Source: an uncultured Desulfobulbus sp. (lineage in GTDB: Bacteria > Desulfobacterota > Desulfobulbia > Desulfobulbales > Desulfobulbaceae). Taken from it: a stretch of DNA of 64,000 nucleotides. Location: NCBI RefSeq assembly GCF_963665445.1, contig NZ_OY762276.1, forward strand, positions 2,493,501 through 2,557,500, read 5' to 3'. Below, in pieces: positions 1 through 8,426 of this stretch (positions within the stretch are counted from its first letter, which is position 1; every line of letters begins with the position of its first letter). The translations under genes and the position numbers were made by a program. The notes below the pieces were generated by a model. It was not told the DNA's origin and made no database searches. It was given only the letters and a program-made list of their open reading frames with translations.

Positions 1-1
1 G

Positions 2-325
2 GTGGGTGGCGATATATTGGAATCCCTAGGATACGAAGTATTCCCCATGGCCAGCAGCCAGGAGGCATTAGATCTCTTCTTTAACCGTCCCGGCGATTTC
101 GATCTCGTAATGACCGACATGACGATGCCCGGTTTGTCCGGCAAAGACCTGGCCGCTAAAATTTTGGCCGTCCGCCCCAACATCCCGATTGTTCTATGCA
201 CCGGTTTCAGTAATTTTATCAGTGAACAAGAGGCCGAAACACTAGGAATCCGTACGTTTATTCATAAGCCATATACCGTTGCAACCCTGGCCAAGGCTAT
301 CGAATCCTCCTTGAGGGAGTCGTGA
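2..325 (+). CDS. Response-regulator receiver domain, C-terminal part (truncated by window edge)
   Basis: This is the end of a CheY-like receiver domain. The phospho-acceptor Asp lies in LVMTDMTMPG, the conserved Thr in VLCTGF and the conserved Lys in FIHKPY. The first beta strand and the acidic pocket of a REC domain are missing, so the gene begins outside the window; the GTG at position 2 is probably internal. The protein ends about 20 residues after the Lys with no output domain, so this is either a stand-alone receiver or, more likely, the C-terminal receiver of a hybrid histidine kinase. It would take phosphate from a His residue of a kinase or Hpt domain in the cytoplasm. TGA stop at 323-325. 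Confidence 0.85.
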   Translation: MGGDILESLGYEVFPMASSQEALDLFFNRPGDFDLVMTDMTMPGLSGKDLAAKILAVRPNIPIVLCTGFSNFISEQEAETLGIRTFIHKPYTVATLAKAIESSLRES

Positions 326-396
326 TTATTGGACAAGATAAAATCATGATTTATGTGATAACTGGCAGTAAAAAGGTATCGCAACTCATTGCTGTC

Positions 397-1533
397 TCAT
401 AAATTTTCCCAGATCATTCTTTGCGGAGAATCAACTGGTTGAGAGGGGGGAGGCCTAAAAAGTCCTACCAAATTCCTCCTGGCAAAGAGATTGAGCTGCA
501 ACAATCGAAGAATCTGTTGCATGGATATACCTAATTTTGCTTTAAAATTGAGGTAGGCAACTAAGAGATACACGCACAGGGCGATCCATATCTGGGTCAG
601 GACGGCATTGCTTGAAGTGCCCAGAAACGTCTTGATCTTCAGGTTCTGCTTGATCCACTTGAAGAAGAGTTCTATCTGCCAAAGCTCTTTGTAAATGTCT
701 GCGATCTCCTTGGCTTTCAGGTGGTGGGCATTGGTGACAAAGCGATACTCAACCCCAGTTTCCGCATCGGTATAGGCAATCAACCTAAGCGGGGCTTTAA
801 CGCCTTTGAGTTTGATGGCTTGGTCGTTGGTGACACCAGGGCTTTTTCGTCCGGCCCGTTTGAGCAAATACTGGATGTCAGCGTTGCTCTTGAGCCGGGT
901 GACAAAGTAGATCGAATTTATGGTGAGTTCGTTGTACCAGGCATAATCGGTAAATCAGCGGTCAAAGCAGATAAAGGATCCCTTCGGAAGCTTGAGCGTT
1001 TTAGCCCAGTTGATCTCATGCACTTTACCGGTGGTCATGTCCATAAATGCGGGGATATAGCCACCTGCGTCCAGTCCCATGTGCAACTTGATGGCACCTT
1101 TTTTCTGGCGGAACTCAGCCCAAGGAAACACGGACAAACAAAGATTGATCACGGTTGCATCCAAGAGATAGAGTTTACCTTGAAATGAAAATTTATGTTT
1201 AGGGCCAGCCAATTGGCTACGATTCAGCAGCCTGGAGAACAGCAGTTGATACAGGGAAGCCGGTTGTTTGGCATTCACCCGAGCCAGGGTTGCCTTGGAC
1301 GTATTCTTCATACCGAGGTGGTAGAGTCGCTTTCCTTGAGCCTTCAAGTTGTCGGTGATATCCCGCAGGCTTTTTCTCCCCGATAACTGCCCAACCAGCA
1401 TAGCCAGAAACTGACTCCAACGATTATATGAACGAAATTTTTATCCTGCATGATGCTCTTTGGCAAGAGCGTCAAATTCATATCTCGGTAAAAATGCAAT
1501 CAGTTGCTTCAGCACTGTTTCGCTATGGGCCAT
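397..1533 (-). pseudogene. IS4-family transposase, two premature stops
   Basis: DDE transposase of the IS4 group whose N-terminal domain begins MAHSETVLKQL. Reading on from the ATG at 1533 gives a continuous frame of about 378 codons ending in MIWENL. It is broken by TAA at codon 31 (1441-1443, where relatives have Gln) and TGA at codon 193 (955-957, probably from Trp). The catalytic-core features are visible: LLDATVINLCL, and IYKELWQIELFFKWIKQNLK near the C-terminus (YREK-type signature). No frameshift separates the pieces, so this is a dead copy with two nonsense mutations. Terminal repeats were not identified. Confidence 0.85.
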
Positions 1534-1706
1534 GGCTCGGATCAATGCCGTTGACTTAAGGGTTTCTCGGTGCAAAAAACACCAACCATTTGAATTTACA
1601 GTTTATTTATAGACGCGGCAATGTTATTATTCCCGTAACCAATTAATATTTCGACAAAAAATTAAATTCAGGAGAACATTGGCAATGAAGTTGCAGTGAA
1701 AATTGT

Positions 1707-2537
1707 GTGCCAATTGGCTGTGATAGCGGCAAAAACGAAACATATTATTCACTGGAGTTCATTTCCCGTTTTCTTCCTCAAAGCAGGCAGGATATCGACG
1801 CCTCTTTTAATGGCGAGGATTTCACCCGAAACCGCAAATTGCCACTGGCCATCACTCTTGCCCTGCTTGTCAATATGGTCAGGCCCGGTAAGCGTTTTGG
1901 GTACCAGGAAGTAATCAACCGGTTTTTCAGTGACACCGGTTTGGCGCATGAGAAAGGCCTCTCTCCACCGGACAAGGCCGCCTTTTTCCGAGCAAGGAAG
2001 AAGGTGCCCTTCGATGTTTTCAGCGGCCTTTTCAAGAATGCCGTTGAAAAAGCGAATAGCCTCGCTTCGAGTTGCGGTGGCGCAAGATGGAATGATTTTC
2101 GCCTTGTCGCCATCGATGGCACGAAAAAGAATGTGCCACATAGTGAGGAATTAGCGCAAACATTCGGCGTTCCCCATGGCGCCCATTATCCACAGCTCCT
2201 CTCATGCGCGCTTTTCGATGTTTTGCTCAAGATCCCCCTCAACCTTATGTGGGGTGCGCATGACGTTAGCGAGAGGACCATGGCTGTGGAATTGATCAAA
2301 GACCTCGGCCCGGGTGATCTGCTCCTGCTTGACCGGGGATATCCCGGCTTCGAACTCTTTGAAAATTTGCTGAGGCAGGGCAGCGACTTTCTCGTACGCC
2401 TGCCGGACAACGGTTTGTTCAAGCCTGTCACCGAGTTTCTTGCCCAGGGACATCGGGATGGCATCGTAACCCTGCATCCTTCCCAGGAATTGGTCCGTCA
2501 GCGGCATAGCCGTCAGGCTAAGCCATGGCAGTATTGA
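1707..2537 (+). pseudogene. IS4-family transposase, C-terminally truncated
   Basis: The first 266 residues look like an IS4-type transposase: SLEFISRFLPQ, then the first catalytic Asp in LVAIDGTKKNVP and the second in LLLLDRGYPG. The Glu of the third catalytic motif and the YREK region are missing. Homology stops at about 2504, where a REP-like hairpin sequence takes over and supplies the last eleven codons up to the TGA. The GTG start at 1707 is only the first usable start; N-terminal truncation is also possible. It cannot encode an active enzyme. Confidence 0.75.
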
Positions 2538-2543
2538 TTATGT
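2505..2543 (+). repeat. REP-like short repeat, copy 1
   Basis: Contains the hairpin TAGCC-GTCA-GGCTA followed by the palindrome GCCATGGC and ATTGATTATG. A second 39-bp copy with a few changes lies at 2824-2862 and an 18-bp piece in reverse at 10211-10228. This copy lies exactly at the truncation point of the upstream transposase. Confidence 0.6.
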
Positions 2544-2639
2544 CGAACCAATAAGGATTTATACGAACCGCGCAGCAGTCGTCTTCAATCCTTTGTTCAA
2601 GGAGCCGCGGGCTGAAAAAAAACAAAGACAAGATCGAGT

Positions 2640-2770
2640 ATGGTCGTTTGTGGCGAGGTGGGTACCCGCTTGGCAGCGGAGCGATCGAAAGTGCCAATAA
2701 GTTCATCAGCAATATCCGCCTCAAGAGATCCGGGCCTGGTGGAAAGTCGATTACGTAAACAATAGGGAGC
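2640..2770 (+). pseudogene. C-terminal remnant of an unidentified transposase
   Basis: A short stretch reads YPLGSGAIESANKFISNIRL, the C-terminal 'GSG-IESANK-RLKRSG' block of several transposase families. It then needs a one-base frameshift after RLKRSG to continue as WWKVDYVNN. Neither a start nor the catalytic core is present. The remnant sits between two copies of the REP-like repeat. Confidence 0.55.
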
Positions 2771-2823
2771 ATCCGACAGTTATGGGATTTAAAGGATCGC
2801 CACTATACAAAGGGGCTGCATCC

Positions 2824-2862
2824 CATAGCCGTCAGGCGAAGCCATGGCGGCATTGATTATGC
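2824..2862 (+). repeat. REP-like short repeat, copy 2
   Basis: Same layout as the copy at 2505-2543 (TAGCC-GTCA-GGC hairpin, GCCATGGC, ATTGATTATG). It ends at the 3' edge of the next transposase gene, whose stop codon is at 2857-2859. Confidence 0.6.
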
Positions 2863-3750
2863 CGCACATGGTATTGGCTCCCCTTCGATTCTCAAGATAA
2901 AAATGCCTTGAACAATTTCCGGAGAATAGTTTCCATTTTTTCTCTTCTCCAACAAATGTTTCCGGCAACTCAGCTCGAGAAACTTTTTTAACAAATTGGT
3001 CACAGCTTCTATTCCGGTGAAAAATGCCTCTTTGAACCGGCCAAGAGATCTTATCCAGGTCTTTAAAGCTTTGTAGAAACTGAGATTTTTACCGTACAGC
3101 CCGCGCATGAGGTTATGCGTTATCCATAACATGTTCAGGCTGAGTACAATAATGAATAATTTCGAGTAAATATAGCATTCAAGGCGTTCCTTTTTCACCT
3201 TTTTGACCTTGTCGATTTTCCACAGTGATTTCCAGGTCTTAAAGACAAGCTCGATTTGCCAGCGCAACGTGTATGCCTTCCACGCATTTTCAATATCAAG
3301 CAACTCCTCTGAGGCGGAGGTGATGAACAGATTGAGCCTTGCTCGGGCTTTGAATTCTTTCCCTATTTGCCGCCCTTTCTTTTGGGCATTCAGGTTGGCC
3401 TTGCGCATTCGTTCCTGGTAGACGCTTTCAGGTAACAGATAAACAAAGAGGCGAACCTCTAATGTCAGATCCCGGTCAAGGAATACTCTGTCTTCAATTT
3501 TTTCAATTCCTGCATCGGTCATGGCTCGAACAATCCGGGAAAAATTCAGCTCAAGCTTTTTCTTGCCTCGAAGTTGATACACCTGCTTGTTGGCCTGCAG
3601 GCGGCACAAAAAGTCACCAAGGTTCTGCAAGATGCCTCGCAATGCAGATATATGCATGTAAGCGAGGTCGCGAATAACAAGGTCACCTTCTCTGACAACA
3701 TCAATGGTCAGCGTTGAATTGGTTGCATCCTGGTCGTTAAACGCATTCAG
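2857..3750 (-). pseudogene. IS4-type transposase, C-terminal segment (gene split by two IS insertions)
   Basis: C-terminal two thirds of an IS4-group transposase. The YREK-type block reads YTLRWQIELVFKTWKSLWKID. The frame is open from the insertion point at 3750 (LNAFNDQDATNSTLTIDVV) through GDLVIRDL to the stop at 2857. The missing N-terminal part is at 7945-8426 and 9996 to about 10060 on the same strand. The six bases ATTCAG at 3745-3750 and 7939-7944 are the target duplication. Joining CTG AAT to GCG TTT AAC GAC restores the frame. Confidence 0.9.
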
Positions 3751-3918
3751 GTGTCACCGCCGATCTGAAACGAACCCACCCGCCGACGAAAAACTGCCCC
3801 ACCATACCGGTGTTTCCGTCTGAGAATCCACCGATTTAAAACCCCACTTTTTGCTTTATTCTTCGTTTGTTCCTTTTCTTCTTAAGTATTGTTTCATCTC
3901 CAATGCCGGGAGGGAACA

Positions 3919-4344
3919 ATGCCACGTCTGAAAAAGCGTCCTTGTCGAATCTGTCGAAAATGGTTCACGCCTGATCCAAGGGTCGGGGATCGGCAGAAAA
4001 CCTGTGGTAATCCTGAGTGCATGAAAAAATGGCATGCCAAAAAATGCGCTGAATGGAATCGAAAGAATCGCACCTGTGCTCAGGAGAATTATTTGTACGA
4101 AAAGCTGGCGCGTGCGACCAAACAAAGCTATGGCGGCAAAAAGGCATTGCCTGCAGACGCTCCGGTCAAACCTCCTCCCGCTTTTTTTCCCCAACTTCCC
4201 CGTTGTCTCATTCAAGAGGTGATGGGGGTGCAACAATTCGTAATCATAGAACATATCTCGCACCAACTCTTCAAGGCCGTTCAAGAGGTGATAAGTATCC
4301 AACACGCTGAAAATACAAGAGCTCCATCACGACTTCTCCATTGA
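3919..4344 (+). CDS. Small zinc-ribbon protein carried by IS21-type element
   Basis: 141 residues. The N-terminus carries CRIC-x15-CGNPEC, a likely treble-clef or zinc-ribbon, within a strongly basic segment (RKWFTPDPR, KKWHAKKCAEWNRKNR). It could bind DNA or RNA, but no function is known. The ATG at 3919 is chosen because GGGAGGG lies 5 nt upstream; the longer frame from 3889 has no such site. It is the first gene of the element's operon, 75 nt before the ParB-like gene. A protein with the same Cys layout (CACC-x15-CGDKAC) begins at 63870, so the gene travels with this element type. The C-terminal third (GVQQFVIIEHISHQLFKAVQ) is helical and without a recognised domain. Confidence 0.8.
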   Translation: MPRLKKRPCRICRKWFTPDPRVGDRQKTCGNPECMKKWHAKKCAEWNRKNRTCAQENYLYEKLARATKQSYGGKKALPADAPVKPPPAFFPQLPRCLIQEVMGVQQFVIIEHISHQLFKAVQEVISIQHAENTRAPSRLLH

Positions 4345-4419
4345 TGCCGCTAAGAGGCGATGGCGTGTGCCGCAGATAATGAGCTATGAAGAGGCATCAT
4401 TTTTTGCACAGGAGGCACC

Positions 4420-5343
4420 ATGTCAACCTCACCCATATCCACCGCTGATATTCTTGAACTTTCCCTGGATAAAATTGGAGAAAGATTCGCTCCCCTGCGG
4501 ATCGTCAATCCGGCAGCCGACAGCGCCATGCTTCAGTCTGTGGAGCGCTACGGCCAGATCATGCCGGTGGTTGTCTGCGAGGCCCAGCAAAACGATTATC
4601 AACTGCTCGATGGCTTCAAACGGCTGCGAAGCGCCAGAAGGCTTGGCATGAAGTCACTCAAGGCCCAGGTAATGCGGCTTACCCTGCGTGCCGGCAAGGC
4701 GGCGCTGGTGCAGCTGAACTGGGTGGGGAAGTCAATCAGTAATATGGAAGAGGCGCTGGTGGTGCATTCACTGTTCCATGAAGACAGCTTGAGCCAGGTG
4801 GAGATCGCCACGTTGCTGGGACGGCATAAAAGCTGGGTTTGTCGGCGAATATCCTTGATTGACCGATTGTGCGATGAGGGGTTGGCCCAGATAAAGCTCG
4901 GTCTGCTGCCGATCAGCATGAGCCGGGAACTTATCAAGTTGCCACGTGGCAACCAGGAACTCCTCATTCAAGCGATTGCCAACCATCATCTCAGTTGCCG
5001 TGATACCGGCAGGCTGGTTGAAGAACTACAGGGCCGGCCGGAATATGAACACAGGCCGATTCTGGAAAGGCCGTGGGAAATACTCCAGTATCAAGACCAT
5101 TTGGATACGACGGCAAGCAGGCTTTTTTCACCGGCTGTTCGGAGTATCCATCACAAAATTCTGCTTATGGAGCGGTACTGCCTGGCGGTTTCCTGCACCA
5201 TGCAAACCACAGAGATCAAACAATTTGAGGAGAAAGAAGAGCTCTTTATACGCGCTTGCTGCGGGGAAGCCGTGCGAACCCTTGAACACACCGTCAAGGA
5301 GGTCGGCCGAGTTGCGGTGCCGGATGCAGAGGCCGGACAATGA
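4420..5343 (+). CDS. ParB/Spo0J-type protein carried by IS21-type element
   Basis: 307 residues with the ParB N-terminal fold: PLRIVNP near residue 25, then the box YGQIMPVVVCEA and LLDGFKRLRSARRLG (equivalent to the ParB ERRxRA region, here FKRLRSA). A helix-turn-helix follows at about residues 120-150 (LSQVEIATLLGRHKSWVCRR). ParB proteins of this fold bind DNA and some hydrolyse CTP. Here it lies in a transposon operon with no ParA, so a role in target choice or regulation of transposition is more likely than segregation (inference). AGGAGG lies 6 nt before the ATG. The TGA overlaps the istA start as ATGA, so the two are translationally coupled. Confidence 0.85.
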   Translation: MSTSPISTADILELSLDKIGERFAPLRIVNPAADSAMLQSVERYGQIMPVVVCEAQQNDYQLLDGFKRLRSARRLGMKSLKAQVMRLTLRAGKAALVQLNWVGKSISNMEEALVVHSLFHEDSLSQVEIATLLGRHKSWVCRRISLIDRLCDEGLAQIKLGLLPISMSRELIKLPRGNQELLIQAIANHHLSCRDTGRLVEELQGRPEYEHRPILERPWEILQYQDHLDTTASRLFSPAVRSIHHKILLMERYCLAVSCTMQTTEIKQFEEKEELFIRACCGEAVRTLEHTVKEVGRVAVPDAEAGQ

Positions 5344-6962
5344 CCGTCATCGTTCATAGCCGAGAAGAGTTGGAACGACTGCTGATAACCATGCACAGCG
5401 AAGGTTGGAGCATCCGTAAACTCGCGGGTTATTTTTCCATCAGCCGCAATACGGTACGGCGTATCCTGCGCAAACATGTCGCAGCCCGGGACACGGGTCA
5501 TGGTGCCGTTTGCCGGCAAAAACAACAACCGACACTGCGCGAAAGCAAACTCGAGCCCTTTCTCGACCGGATTACGGAGCTGCTCAAGGATTTCCCCAAG
5601 ATAACCGGTCAACGCGTGTACGAAGAGATTACCGCCGCCGGTTACGACGGCGGCATAAGTATTTTGCGTGCTCGGTTACGCAGCCTGCGGCCGACACCGA
5701 AAAAGACGCCGGTGATCCGTTTTGAGACAGAGCCCGGTCTGCAGGGGCAAATGGACTGGAGCCCCTATGCCATACCATTCCAGCGTCAAGGCAAGATCAC
5801 GGTCAATTGTTTTTCGTATATCCTTGGATTTTCCAGACGACAATATATCGATTTCACCCCACGCCGGGATCTCTTCACCCTGATCCGCCGTCACCTGGAT
5901 AGTTTTTCCCACTTCAACGGCTCGCCTCGCCAGTGTCTGTATGACAACGAAAAGACCGTTGTTCTGCGCTGGGAGGCCGGCCGGCCGGTATTCAATCCCT
6001 CTTTTGCCTCGTTTATCACCCATTACCGGTGCAAGCCCATCGCCTGCTTTCCCAACCGACCGCAAACAAAGGGCAAAATAGAAAGGCCCTTCCAGTATGT
6101 AGAAAACAATCTCCTCGGTGGCCGAAAGTTTCAGGACCTCGATGATCTGAAAGCATGTGCCCGCTGGTGGCTGCAAAACCGGTCGGACACGCATATCCAT
6201 GACACGACGGGCAGGCCCCCGCTGGAGTTGTTTCTGGAAGAAGAGCAGGAGGCGCTGACCATGTTGCCACGGTGTCCCTATGATGCCTCCGAGGTGGCCT
6301 TACGTGTCTGCAATATTGAAGGATATCTCGAGTTCGAGACCAATCGCTATCCGATTCCTTATGAATATGTGACCGATATCCTGACCGTAAAAGCCACGGA
6401 GCAGGAAATTTATGTCTACTCACCGGAGCTGACCCTGATCGTTCGCCACGAACGGTTGCCGGCAGGAGCGGTGATTACCCTTGATGCAGCCGGTATCCAC
6501 GGACCACGCGCCGTTCGTTACGGCCTGGAGCCGGTCCGAGACCAATTTCTTGCCTTGGGTGATGATGCCGAACTTTTTTTGCGGGGACTTACGGAACAAC
6601 AGCCCCAAAACAGCGGATTCCACGCCAGGGCCATCCTGCGGCAAAAAGAGGCCTACCATTGCGACGACATTCATCGAGCCATCAGTCACGCCTGTCGCTA
6701 TCACGCCTACGACCACCGAGCGGTGGAGCGTATTCTCAAAATCAAGGCAGAACCGCGTACGCTGGAATCCTGTCGCAACGAACGGGCAGCAGAACATCTG
6801 CGCCAGGCCCTGCCGCCGATCAAACAGCGGTCATTACAGGAGTACAGTGCACTATTAGGAGACAATCGTCATGAAGCAGCGGCAGATAACGGACAGCATG
6901 CAACGGATCAAAAGCAGCTTGAAAGCTCTCAAGCTCGACACGATAGCAACGATTCTCGATGA
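5340..6962 (+). CDS. istA: IS21-family transposase IstA
   Basis: 540-residue transposase. The N-terminal helix-turn-helix is SIRKLAGYFSISRNTVRRIL (about residues 21-40). The DDE integrase core has its first Asp in MDWSPYAIPF, the second in LYDNEKTVV and the Glu in KGKIERPFQYVE. A beta-rich C-terminal domain follows. It joins the element ends to target DNA and normally needs IstB for target selection. The start overlaps the ParB-like stop. The C-terminus overlaps istB by 92 nt in another frame, unusually long for this gene pair. No stop or frameshift is seen, so it appears functional. Confidence 0.93.
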   Translation: MTVIVHSREELERLLITMHSEGWSIRKLAGYFSISRNTVRRILRKHVAARDTGHGAVCRQKQQPTLRESKLEPFLDRITELLKDFPKITGQRVYEEITAAGYDGGISILRARLRSLRPTPKKTPVIRFETEPGLQGQMDWSPYAIPFQRQGKITVNCFSYILGFSRRQYIDFTPRRDLFTLIRRHLDSFSHFNGSPRQCLYDNEKTVVLRWEAGRPVFNPSFASFITHYRCKPIACFPNRPQTKGKIERPFQYVENNLLGGRKFQDLDDLKACARWWLQNRSDTHIHDTTGRPPLELFLEEEQEALTMLPRCPYDASEVALRVCNIEGYLEFETNRYPIPYEYVTDILTVKATEQEIYVYSPELTLIVRHERLPAGAVITLDAAGIHGPRAVRYGLEPVRDQFLALGDDAELFLRGLTEQQPQNSGFHARAILRQKEAYHCDDIHRAISHACRYHAYDHRAVERILKIKAEPRTLESCRNERAAEHLRQALPPIKQRSLQEYSALLGDNRHEAAADNGQHATDQKQLESSQARHDSNDSR

Positions 6963-7674
6963 AGAATTGGCCAGGTCGGCCCAATCGGCAACACCGCCAA
7001 CCGAGTTGCTGGAACGTCTGCTGACGGCCGAGACGGATGCCCTGATCCAACGGAGAATCGAACGTCGGATCAAGGAATCAAGGCTACCGGAACGAAAACT
7101 GCTGGCGGACTTTGATTTTGATTTCCAGAAAGGAATCGATAAGGCTCAAATCCTCGAGTTGGCTCAGCTTGACTTTATCCGCCGCAAACAGGGGGTAATT
7201 CTTGCCGGTAATTCCGGTACCGGCAAGAGTCACATCGTCAAGGCGCTCCTGCTGCTTGCCTGCAAGGAAACCTACCGCTGTCGCTATACCACGGCAAGCG
7301 ACATGCTCCGGGATCTCTTTTCAGGACTGGCCGACGACACTCTCGCTCTCAAACTCAAGCGCTATCTGACGCCTGACCTGCTGCTCATAGACGAAGTCGG
7401 CTTTGACCGCCTTGAGCAACAGGATCCGCGTAACGCCTGCCTCTTTCATAAAGTGATTGACGGACGTTACTGCAAGAGTTCGACAATGCTGACCTCAAAT
7501 ATCGATTTCAAGGAACTGGGGGATTATCTGGGGGATCCTGTCATTACCACCGCGATCGTCGACAGGATGGTTCACCATTCCATTATCCTGAGCATCCAGG
7601 GTCCTTCCTGGCGTCTTCATCAATCACAACAATTAAACCATTGCAGTGACCGCCCCAAGAGTGAGGTGGAATAA
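6871..7674 (+). CDS. istB: IS21-family transposition helper ATPase IstB
   Basis: 267-residue AAA+ protein. Walker A is GNSGTGKS (about residue 111), Walker B LLLIDEVGF, and sensor 1 is in STMLTSNIDFKEL. IstB forms ATP-dependent rings on DNA and brings IstA to the target. AGGAG lies 10 nt before the ATG, inside the istA reading frame, so the start is well supported despite the long overlap. A strong hairpin follows the stop codon. Confidence 0.93.
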   Translation: MKQRQITDSMQRIKSSLKALKLDTIATILDEELARSAQSATPPTELLERLLTAETDALIQRRIERRIKESRLPERKLLADFDFDFQKGIDKAQILELAQLDFIRRKQGVILAGNSGTGKSHIVKALLLLACKETYRCRYTTASDMLRDLFSGLADDTLALKLKRYLTPDLLLIDEVGFDRLEQQDPRNACLFHKVIDGRYCKSSTMLTSNIDFKELGDYLGDPVITTAIVDRMVHHSIILSIQGPSWRLHQSQQLNHCSDRPKSEVE

Positions 7675-7715
7675 CCCTCACTGACTCTGCATTTCAGAAA
7701 GCCTCCTTTCCCACC

Positions 7716-7778
7716 AACGCCCCATGGCGGGGACGCCTTTCGCCCTACGGGCTCCAGGCGTCCCCGCTATGGGGCGTT
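7716..7778 (+). terminator. Long-stem hairpin after istB
   Basis: Arms of 22 bp with one mismatch (AACGCCCCATGGCGGGGACG... against its complement) enclose a 19-nt loop. It lies 42 nt after the istB stop and before the right end of the element. There is no long T-run directly after it, so it may block transcription or translation read-through or be a structural end feature. No gene is seen between it and 7938. Confidence 0.6.
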
Positions 7779-7944
7779 GCAAACTCGTCTACTTTTTCAT
7801 TTTTTCTTGTTGCGTTGAAGCTCCAGAAGGTGGGTCTGTTAATCGGTGCAAATGCGGCTCATATTTTCACAACACGCAACTTATGGGTGGGTCCGCTTTA
7901 TTCACTCAAATGGGTTCATTTTAGATCGCTGGTGACACATTCAG

Positions 7945-8426
7945 GCTGAGATCAACGATTCTGCCGGACACTAAATCATATTCAAACTGGATTCTGACAC
8001 TGGCCGCAGAGCCACTGCCGCCGCTACCGGGGTAATACTTGGATAAAGATTGATCTATTTGAAAACAAACAGAATCTTTAATCAAAATCCTTGCAAACTG
8101 ATCACAACTCATCAACAGCGATTTTCCCTCTGACAACTGCTTGTTAAACAACTCTGAAAGGGCTGCTGTGAGAAACGAAACCGCATGCTGATTGAAGCGC
8201 TCATCCAGGGATTTTTTTTTTATGCATATGGCATGGTCCAATTCCAGCTTAACGGTGAGATCGTTGAGACTCTCAAAAGCCAAAGCATCGCTATTAAAAG
8301 CCAGCAGGCAGAGAAAAGTGAATCCACCAAGCACGCTTGACCGCTGAACGAACTTGCTCTTACGAGCTAACAGGTCGATTTCCTGCGCGGTAAAGAAGCA
8401 GTGAAGCTGTTTCCTGATAGATTCTT
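7945..8426 (-). pseudogene. IS4-type transposase, middle segment
   Basis: Continues the split gene of 2857-3750 upstream. The frame is open from the ISL3 target duplication (AGATTCTT at 8419-8426) through SIRKQLHCFFTAQEIDLLA and VLGGFTFLCLLAFN to DLSLN at the IS21-type insertion point. The GTG at 8334 is internal, not a start. The helical N-terminal part (SLNDLTVKLELDH, ALSELFNKQL) is typical of IS4-group N-terminal domains. Confidence 0.85.

Larger units (their letters stand above)
3751..7938 (+). mobile_element. IS21-type element with extra Zn-ribbon and ParB-like genes
   Basis: A complete 4188-bp element. Both ends begin GTGTCACC, followed by a near-identical tract of about 20 bp (left CGATCTGAAACGAACCCA, right CGATCTAAAATGAACCCA when reversed). 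ATTCAG is duplicated at 3745-3750 and 7939-7944. Inside are four plus-strand genes in operon order: Zn-ribbon protein, ParB-like protein, IstA and IstB, then a 22-bp-arm hairpin. It is inserted in an IS4-type transposase gene. All genes look intact, so the element may still be mobile. Confidence 0.92.
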
